Source of the DNA: a bacterium
Lineage (GTDB): Bacteria > Patescibacteriota > Microgenomatia > Woykebacterales > RBG-16-39-9b
Reading direction: 5' to 3'
Assembly (NCBI GenBank): GCA_030690175.1
Contig: JAUYHE010000033.1
Span: 1-9,500, forward strand
DNA: 9,500 nucleotides
Under the pieces are notes generated by a model, which searched no databases, had not been told where the DNA came from, and was given only the letters and a program-made list of their open reading frames with translations. Shown here one piece after another: positions 5,441-9,500 of this stretch (its first letter is position 1; every line of letters begins with the position of its first letter). The position numbers were made by a program, and so were the translations under genes.

Positions 5441-6340
5441 ATGATGATTGACGTCATGTCGAAAAAGACGTGGTACTTTGTTTTTTCTGGACTGGTAATT
5501 ATCCCAGGAGTGGTTGCCTTGATTATTTGGGGTTTGAATCTGGGGATTGATTTTACTGGCGGAACGCTGATCGAACTTTCCTTCCAAAATAAAGTTAATA
5601 AGACTAGCCTTGAGACGGCGATTGAAAAAAATAACATTGAAGTAGCTTCAATCGCCCCGACCGATGCCGGTACTTACTTGATTAGAACAAAGCCTCTTAC
5701 GGACAACCAGCGGAAGAGTATTCTTGAGACAACAAAAAAAGAATTTGGCCCTACTTCTGAAGTGAGCCACGAAACAATTGGTCCGACGATCGGAGCGGAA
5801 CTACTGCGCAAGGCGCTGATCGCTTTGGTAGTTGTTTCAGTCGCGATTGTTTTTTATATTGCCTGGGCGTTTCGGTCGGTGCCAAAACCAGCTTCTTCCT
5901 GGCGTTTTGGTGTTAGTGCAGTGGTCGCTCTTTTGCACGATGCGTTTTTGGTGGTTGGCATTTTCGCTATTCTTGGCCACTTCCTGGCCGTAGAAATTGA
6001 TTCTCTATTTGTGACCGCCCTACTGACGATAATTGGTTTTTCGGTACACGACACGATTGTGGTTTTTGATAGAGTACGAGAAAATCTGAAAAAAGGAGTG
6101 GGTGAAGATTTTTCTTCGACTGTAAACCATTCAATCATGCAGACCCTTGGTCGGTCCTTAAACACTTCAATTACCGTCGTATTTGTACTGCTGGCAGTTT
6201 TGCTTTTTGGCGGAGCAAGCTTGCGCTGGTTTACCGTGGCCCTTCTGATCGGTATCATTTCCGGTACTTACTCGTCAATTTTTAACGCAGCCGCGTTTCT
6301 AGTGGCCTGGCAGGAATGGCGGGCGGGGCGAGACAACTAG
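5441..6340 (+). CDS. secF: Protein translocase subunit SecF
   Basis: SecF is the partner of SecD in the SecDF accessory complex. The 299-aa protein has helix 1 at about 8-28, then the family motif GIDFTGGTLIEL, a small P4 head, and five C-terminal helices. Conserved blocks are LLHDAFLVVGIFAIL and IGFSVHDTIVVFDRVREN. D204 in the latter aligns with the functionally important Asp of E. coli SecF (D213). The C-terminus ends WQEWRAGRDN after the last helix. The start is uncertain: ATG 5441, 5444 and 5456 are all in frame and none has a clear Shine-Dalgarno; MSKKTWYF (5456) looks most like a typical SecF start. It is the last gene of the operon. Only a weak 5-bp hairpin (AAAGA-TCCT-TCTTT) follows, and a minus-strand gene converges 34 nt later. 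Confidence 0.96.
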   Translation: MMIDVMSKKTWYFVFSGLVIIPGVVALIIWGLNLGIDFTGGTLIELSFQNKVNKTSLETAIEKNNIEVASIAPTDAGTYLIRTKPLTDNQRKSILETTKKEFGPTSEVSHETIGPTIGAELLRKALIALVVVSVAIVFYIAWAFRSVPKPASSWRFGVSAVVALLHDAFLVVGIFAILGHFLAVEIDSLFVTALLTIIGFSVHDTIVVFDRVRENLKKGVGEDFSSTVNHSIMQTLGRSLNTSITVVFVLLAVLLFGGASLRWFTVALLIGIISGTYSSIFNAAAFLVAWQEWRAGRDN

Positions 6341-6374
6341 AAAGATCCTTCTTTGGTTAAAAAAAAACAAACCG

Positions 6375-6647
6375 TTATATTATTTCGAAAAAAATCAAAA
6401 TCCCAACTACGATAAAGGCACTCGCAGCGATTTTTTCTACCAAATTGGTGGAAATGTATTTAGCACCGATAGTACCAATAATTATCGCGATAATTGTGGC
6501 CAGCCCAAACCCAAAGACGGCCGAGACAAAAATCGTGAGCGGCGTCTTCTCTTTGGCACTCAAAGCTATAACCGCCAACTGCGTCTTATCACCCAGCTCG
6601 GCTAAAAAAATCAACAAAAAAGTCGAAATAAAAACTTTCCACTCCAT
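6375..6647 (-). CDS. Half-size GDT1/UPF0016 (TMEM165-type) cation transporter
   Basis: The 90-aa protein has three hydrophobic helices (about 4-24, 36-60, 70-90). Helix 1 contains the family signature E17-x-G19-D20-K21-T22 (AELGDKTQLAVIALSA). Full-length GDT1/TMEM165/MneA proteins have two such repeats and six helices, and move Mn2+ or Ca2+ by exchange with protons. Single-repeat proteins exist in some prokaryotes and must pair to make the transporter. Here only one half is present and no second copy lies in the window, so it would act as a homodimer or with a partner elsewhere (inference). Start ATG 6645-6647 has a weak AAAAGG close to it. It is transcribed divergently from the CDF gene and converges with secF. 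Mn2+ export is the most likely role. Confidence 0.88.
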   Translation of the reverse strand: MEWKVFISTFLLIFLAELGDKTQLAVIALSAKEKTPLTIFVSAVFGFGLATIIAIIIGTIGAKYISTNLVEKIAASAFIVVGILIFFEII

Positions 6648-6658
6648 AAGCCTTTTAA

Positions 6659-6687
6659 ATTTTGCCCCTTTCTGGGAAATTGTTCAA
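6659..6687 (-). promoter_or_regulatory. Possible promoter close to the GDT1-like gene
   Basis: On the minus strand, TTGAAC (6682-6687) is followed after 17 nt by CAAAAT (6659-6664). The ATG is only 11 nt beyond, which would give a leader of a few bases. Both hexamers match consensus at 4 of 6 positions. An interrupted 6-bp stem (TTTCCC with GGGCAAA, one bulge) lies within it. Confidence 0.25.
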
Positions 6688-6745
6688 TAGGGTTCTTACC
6701 AAGAAAAAATATTTTGTGCTCAAATTTAAGTAATGACGCCTCTCC

Positions 6746-6813
6746 TATACTAGACAATTGATCCCATAGCAGGTAAAATATGCAAAACCGCTAGGTTGCA
6801 CGCTTTCGGAGGG
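6746..6813 (+). promoter_or_regulatory. Leader of the CDF gene: possible -10, hairpin and Shine-Dalgarno
   Basis: TATACT at 6746-6751 is a 5 of 6 match to a -10 box, but no good -35 is found at 16-18 nt. A hairpin follows at 6781-6800: TGCA and ACC pair with GGT and TGCA, with a 2-nt bulge and a 4-nt loop. GGAGGG (6808-6813) is a strong Shine-Dalgarno 8 nt before TTG 6822 and decides that start. No known riboswitch motif was recognised. Confidence 0.35.
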
Positions 6814-6821
6814 AGAAGAAC

Positions 6822-7469
6822 TTGCATCGTCACACCGAGATAGGACTGATGGCATCTAGAGTCTTGGTGATTGGGATCTGTCTGTTCGTCTTTCAGATAG
6901 TATTCGCAATACTAACTGGAAGTATCTCACTGCTTTCAGACACAGCTCATATTGGCGGCGATATATCAGCGATAGTCCTGCTTTTCCTGGCCCAAATTAT
7001 CGCTAACTGGGTGGATAAAAGTACTGGAAAGGTCAGGGAGGAGCACTATCATAACGTTGAGCTTGCCGTCACGGCAGTAAATGGCCTGATCTTGCTGATA
7101 ATCGCTTACGCACTATTACGTGAGGCGATTGATCGGTTCTCAGAACCGCCGCAAGTATCAAGTGTCATTTTAGTACCTGGAATTGTCGGATTTGTAGTGA
7201 ATTCCCTTATGTTCAGGATGCTACATAGAGGTCGCAAACACCTAGCGGTTCAGAGCGCGGCCGTGCATGTGGCGTTCGATTTACTAGCCTCGGGAGGAGT
7301 AATCCTAGCGGGTCTTCTGATTTTCGTAACGGGGGAGAGGCTGGTTGATCCGATCATCTCAGCCGTAATAATCGGGTTGATCTTTATTTGGGGAATCTGG
7401 CTGATCGCAATATCATACGTAATTTTCATGGGGCAGTACAGAGAGAGTGACGCCGGCATCCCTTCTTAA
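6822..7469 (+). CDS. Cation diffusion facilitator (CDF) family transporter lacking the cytoplasmic domain
   Basis: This 215-aa membrane protein has six predicted helices. Helix 2 has H43-x3-D47 (SLLSDTAHIGGD) and helix 5 has H149-x3-D153 (VHVAFDLLASGGV). This paired HxxxD geometry forms the transport site of Zn-type CDF proteins, which export divalent metal by proton antiport. The VNGLILLIIAYALLREAI block and DPIISAVIIGLIFIW before the last helix are also typical. The usual 80-90-residue cytoplasmic dimerisation domain is missing: the protein ends about 20 residues after helix 6. CDF proteins without this domain are known. The start is TTG 6822, supported by GGAGGG at 6808-6813; the first possible ATG (codon 10) has no such site. 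Substrate (Zn2+ or another metal) is inferred. It lies divergent to a GDT1-type gene, suggesting a small metal-export locus. Confidence 0.85.
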   Translation: MHRHTEIGLMASRVLVIGICLFVFQIVFAILTGSISLLSDTAHIGGDISAIVLLFLAQIIANWVDKSTGKVREEHYHNVELAVTAVNGLILLIIAYALLREAIDRFSEPPQVSSVILVPGIVGFVVNSLMFRMLHRGRKHLAVQSAAVHVAFDLLASGGVILAGLLIFVTGERLVDPIISAVIIGLIFIWGIWLIAISYVIFMGQYRESDAGIPS

Positions 7470-7482
7470 TCAGGAGGGATGC
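7456..7482 (+). terminator. Strong stem-loop over the CDF stop codon
   Basis: GCATCCCTTCT (7456-7466) pairs with AGGAGGGATGC (7472-7482): 11 pairs including one G-T, with a 5-nt loop that contains the end of the TAA stop. No U-tract follows, so it may be a Rho-independent-like stop, an mRNA 3'-end protector or part of a switch. A competing hairpin uses 7466-7475 with 7491-7500. Confidence 0.4.
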
Positions 7483-7515
7483 TTCCAACCTTCTGATTAA
7501 TAATCGGTCTAGAAT

Positions 7516-7524
7516 TGTTATAAT
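7516..7524 (+). promoter_or_regulatory. Extended -10 promoter, probably giving leaderless mRNA
   Basis: TGTTATAAT contains the TGn extension directly before a perfect TATAAT (7519-7524). No good -35 is present 17 nt upstream, which extended -10 promoters do not require. The ATG of the next gene begins at 7532, 7 nt after the -10, where transcription should start. The bases between are AAATAAA with no Shine-Dalgarno. Confidence 0.65.
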
Positions 7525-7531
7525 AAAATAA

Positions 7532-9295
7532 ATGAAGCCGATTTCTCTTTTCCTTTCTTTATTATTTCTTTTTATTTTTCCCACGAAACTTTTTGCTCAG
7601 GAAAACTGGACTATCAATAGCTTCGATAGTAAAGTTGTCGTGCTTGCCAGCGGCAAAGTAGCGGTAACCGAAACCATTGAAGCCGATTTTGGTAGTTTGC
7701 AAAAGCACGGAATTTTTCGCGATGTGCCTTTTGTCTATGAAAATCAAGATAGGAGTAAGCGCTACACGGATATTGAAGTCAGCTCCGTAAAAAGTAACGG
7801 TTCGTCGATTCCTTATAAAACCTACAAAGAGGGTGATTTCTTCAGAATAAAAATTGGTGATCCGGATAAAACTGTTTCCGGTCGACAGGTCTACAAGATC
7901 GAGTATTTTGCTAGTGGGGTGTTGAATTCATTTGACGGCTATGACGAGCTTTACTGGAATGTGACCGGAACAAACTGGCCGGTACCGATTACGAACGTAC
8001 AGGCGATGGTTACATTACCAAAGCCAGCCATTAGCCAAATTACCTGTTACGAAGGGGCGCTTGGATCAAAAGACCCTTGCCAATCAAAACAAATTAGCCA
8101 GTCTGCCGCCTTTTTCACTTCATCAAGGGGCTTAAACGAAGGCGAAAATTTGAGTTTGGTGGTTGGTTACACAAAAGGGTTGGTACCCATCATCGACGTA
8201 CCACCGCCAAAAAGCATTTTTGATGATCTTTTTAGTTTACCCAGCATCGCCGCATTTGTTGTTGTAACTCTTATTGGTATTAGCGCTGTTTTGTGGCTTT
8301 GGCTCTCCCGCGGTAGAGATTATTGGCAAAGACAGGCTTTTCTCGGTGATCCAAATGCAAAGCATGAAGTGAAACCAATTGGTGCCCATGAAACCATTGT
8401 TGTGGAATACACCCCGCCAGAGAACTTAAGGCCGGCCCAGGTGGGAACTTTGGTGGATGAACGGGCTGATACACTCGACGTAACCGCGACGATAGTTGAC
8501 CTAGCTACCAGGGGATTTTTGACAATAAAAGAGGAAAGCAAAAAATGGCTATTCGGCAGTACCGATTACGAACTAGCCAAAACAGACAAAGATACGAAGG
8601 ATTTGTTGCCTTACGAAAAAGAATTGTACGATCGACTTTTTGACGAAGGGCCGGCGGTAAAGATGTCAAATTTGAAAACAAAATTTTACGAGGATTTAAA
8701 AGCAGTAAAAGATAAACTTTACGAGCAAGTCGTGAACGATAAATTTTTCTACGAAAATCCAGAAAGTGTGCGGAAAAAATATTTGTTTTTTGGCCTGGGC
8801 GTCGGTGTTCTTGGTGGCTTATTGATTTGGTTTGGCTTTATGTTTTTGATCGCCATCCTGATTGCGGTTGGGGTGGGTGTAATCATTTCAGGAGTGGCTT
8901 TGATTGTCTGCTCTCAATTTATGGCGAGGAAAACAGCCAGGGGTAGAGAAATGTATCGGAGAATAACAGGTTTTGAGCTCTTCATTTCTACTGCCGAAAA
9001 ATATCGCCAACGGTTTTTCGAAAAGAAAAATATGTTTAATGAAGTTCTTCCGTACGCCATTGTGTTTGGTTTGACGGAGAAATTTGCGCAGGCTTTTAAA
9101 GAAATGGGAATCGAACCAGCGCAACCTTCTTGGTACACAGGTACGGTACCTTTCAACGCGGCAGTTTTTGGAACCAGCATTTCAAGCTTTTCCAATTCGC
9201 TATCTTCTGCCATTGCTTCCGCACCAAGTAGCAGTGGTTTCAGTGGTGGAGGTTCCGGTGGAGGCTTTGGCGGTGGTGGTGGCGGCAGCTGGTAA
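7532..9295 (+). CDS. DUF2207 membrane protein with Gly-rich C-terminal tail
   Basis: The 587-aa protein has a signal peptide (about 1-22, probable cut after LFA). An extracytoplasmic DUF2207 N-terminal beta domain follows at about 24-220 (WTINSFDSKVVVLASGKVAVTETIEADFG; HGIFRDVPF; YWNVTGTNWPVPI). A membrane helix lies at about 235-258, then a cytoplasmic segment (VEYTPPENLRPAQVGTLVDE) and a winged-helix-like part with DLATRGFLTIKEE. Two adjacent helices at about 414-460 and a C-terminal region with the RGREMYRRITGFELFI block come next. The tail from about residue 565 is Ser/Gly-rich and ends in a Gly run and SW, which is the family hallmark. Function is unknown; the family is often found near LemA, not seen here. 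Two Cys (CYEGALGSKDPC) could form an extracellular disulfide. It is monocistronic-looking, with an extended -10 promoter touching the start. Confidence 0.9.
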   Translation: MKPISLFLSLLFLFIFPTKLFAQENWTINSFDSKVVVLASGKVAVTETIEADFGSLQKHGIFRDVPFVYENQDRSKRYTDIEVSSVKSNGSSIPYKTYKEGDFFRIKIGDPDKTVSGRQVYKIEYFASGVLNSFDGYDELYWNVTGTNWPVPITNVQAMVTLPKPAISQITCYEGALGSKDPCQSKQISQSAAFFTSSRGLNEGENLSLVVGYTKGLVPIIDVPPPKSIFDDLFSLPSIAAFVVVTLIGISAVLWLWLSRGRDYWQRQAFLGDPNAKHEVKPIGAHETIVVEYTPPENLRPAQVGTLVDERADTLDVTATIVDLATRGFLTIKEESKKWLFGSTDYELAKTDKDTKDLLPYEKELYDRLFDEGPAVKMSNLKTKFYEDLKAVKDKLYEQVVNDKFFYENPESVRKKYLFFGLGVGVLGGLLIWFGFMFLIAILIAVGVGVIISGVALIVCSQFMARKTARGREMYRRITGFELFISTAEKYRQRFFEKKNMFNEVLPYAIVFGLTEKFAQAFKEMGIEPAQPSWYTGTVPFNAAVFGTSISSFSNSLSSAIASAPSSSGFSGGGSGGGFGGGGGGSW

Positions 9296-9308
9296 GTCGG
9301 GCGACCGA

Positions 9309-9322
9309 TCAAATTAATTTGA
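9309..9322. repeat. Perfect 14-bp palindrome overlapping a -35 box
   Basis: TCAAATTAATTTGA is its own reverse complement. It lies 13 nt after the DUF2207 stop and its right end overlaps the -35 TTGAAG (9319-9324) of the next gene. That placement fits an operator for a dimeric regulator; chance in AT-rich DNA is possible. Confidence 0.35.
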
Positions 9323-9347
9323 AGAAACTACCTCTTTAACGTATAGT
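9319..9347 (+). promoter_or_regulatory. Probable promoter for the last, partial gene
   Basis: TTGAAG (9319-9324) is followed after exactly 17 nt by TATAGT (9342-9347), a 5 of 6 -10 match. Transcription would begin at about 9354-9355, only some 5 nt before ATG 9360. There is no Shine-Dalgarno, so the mRNA would be leaderless or nearly so. Confidence 0.5.
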
Positions 9348-9359
9348 TAATAAATAATA

Positions 9360-9500
9360 ATGGAAAACCGAGTCGTAAACGTTTTAATATTTATTTTTGT
9401 ACTTTTGACGCTTTTTACCACTGCCTTTACCTTAAAAAAATACGCCTACGGAGAAGGTATCTTTGGACAAACAAAGTTATACCAAACCCAAATCGCCAAT
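9360..9500 (+). CDS. Unknown membrane protein, N-terminal fragment
   Basis: 47 codons are open from ATG 9360 to the end of the window; the 3' end is missing. Residues about 6-24 are a hydrophobic helix (VNVLIFIFVLLTLFTTAF) followed by KK, then YAYGEGIFGQTKLYQTQIAN. The short N-terminus followed by a helix fits a signal-anchor or uncleaved signal peptide. The family is not recognised; Tyr/Gly-rich stretches just outside the membrane occur in several CPR surface proteins, but this is a loose impression. It lies 64 nt after the DUF2207 gene and has its own probable promoter. Confidence 0.62.
   Translation, partial: MENRVVNVLIFIFVLLTLFTTAFTLKKYAYGEGIFGQTKLYQTQIAN

Noticed and set aside
6341..6374. 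Intrinsic terminator between secF and the GDT1-like gene
   Set aside because: Only a 5-bp stem (AAAGA/TCTTT) is present, and it is followed on the plus strand by an A-run, not a T-run. The T-run on the minus strand comes before the stem.
6648..6821. yybP-ykoY (Mn2+) or other metal riboswitch between the two transporter genes
   Set aside because: I looked for the conserved internal-loop sequences of that class and did not see them; the only structure is a short bulged hairpin at 6781-6800.
9296..9305. GTCGGGCGAC hairpin after the DUF2207 stop as a terminator
   Set aside because: The stem is 4 bp with a 2-base loop, too small to form, and has no U-tract.
8914..9312. Minus-strand 132-aa ORF with a poly-proline N-terminus
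   Set aside because: The proline run is the reverse reading of the Gly-rich tail of the DUF2207 gene, whose domain structure is convincing.
1..9500. CRISPR array, insertion sequence, prophage or toxin-antitoxin system
   Set aside because: No regularly spaced repeats, transposase, integrase or phage motifs were found. The nucleotidyltransferase domain is fused to a winged helix and has no HEPN partner gene beside it, so an MNT-HEPN toxin-antitoxin pair is not supported.

Overview
The window looks like chromosomal DNA from a member of the Candidate Phyla Radiation (Patescibacteria). This is inferred from the gene families: a short SecD and a separate SecF, a DUF3048 (YerB-like) membrane protein, a DUF5679-like zinc ribbon, a DUF5663-like helical protein, a winged-helix plus minimal-nucleotidyltransferase fusion, a DUF2207 protein with a Gly-rich tail ending in Trp, and small one-helix membrane proteins. 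One gene (4192-5121) stops at TGA. That argues against the UGA=Gly code of Gracilibacteria and Absconditabacteria. I saw no tRNA, rRNA, CRISPR array, transposase or phage gene, and no gene-free stretch exceeds 300 bases.

Layout. (1) 1-208: the 3' end of a ComM/YifB-type Mg-chelatase-like ATPase gene, closed by a hairpin (227-269) it shares with a convergent 46-aa zinc-ribbon gene (288-428, minus). (2) 429-1088: a minus-strand gene for a 116-aa one-helix membrane protein (550-900), flanked on both sides by imperfect inverted repeats (439-504 and 913-970). An orphan Shine-Dalgarno sequence lies at 516-526, and divergent promoters are suggested near 984-1055. (3) 1098-6340: a co-oriented run of DUF3048 protein, wHTH-nucleotidyltransferase, secD, an unknown 309-aa protein, a DUF5663-like protein and secF. 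From 2240 on the gaps are 8 nt or less or the genes overlap, so 2240-6340 is very probably one operon. SecD and SecF would form the proton-driven export accessory of SecYEG; the two unknown genes sit between its two subunits. (4) 6375-7469: divergent metal-transport genes, a half-size GDT1/UPF0016 protein (minus) and a CDF-family protein without the usual cytoplasmic domain (plus, TTG start). (5) 7491-9500: a DUF2207 surface protein expressed from an extended -10 promoter only 7 nt before its ATG, so probably leaderless. It is followed by the start of an unknown membrane protein with its own close promoter.

A recurring theme is how translation starts. Genes inside the operon or preceded by long leaders carry good Shine-Dalgarno sites (2240, 4192, 5118, 6822). 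The two genes at the 3' end have near-consensus promoters almost touching the start codon and no Shine-Dalgarno. The most interesting candidates for new biology are the 309-aa exported-looking protein embedded in the secD-secF operon, the inverted-repeat elements in the 5' third, and the mutually exclusive hairpins at 7456-7500. Nothing here is clearly a new defence or mobile system.
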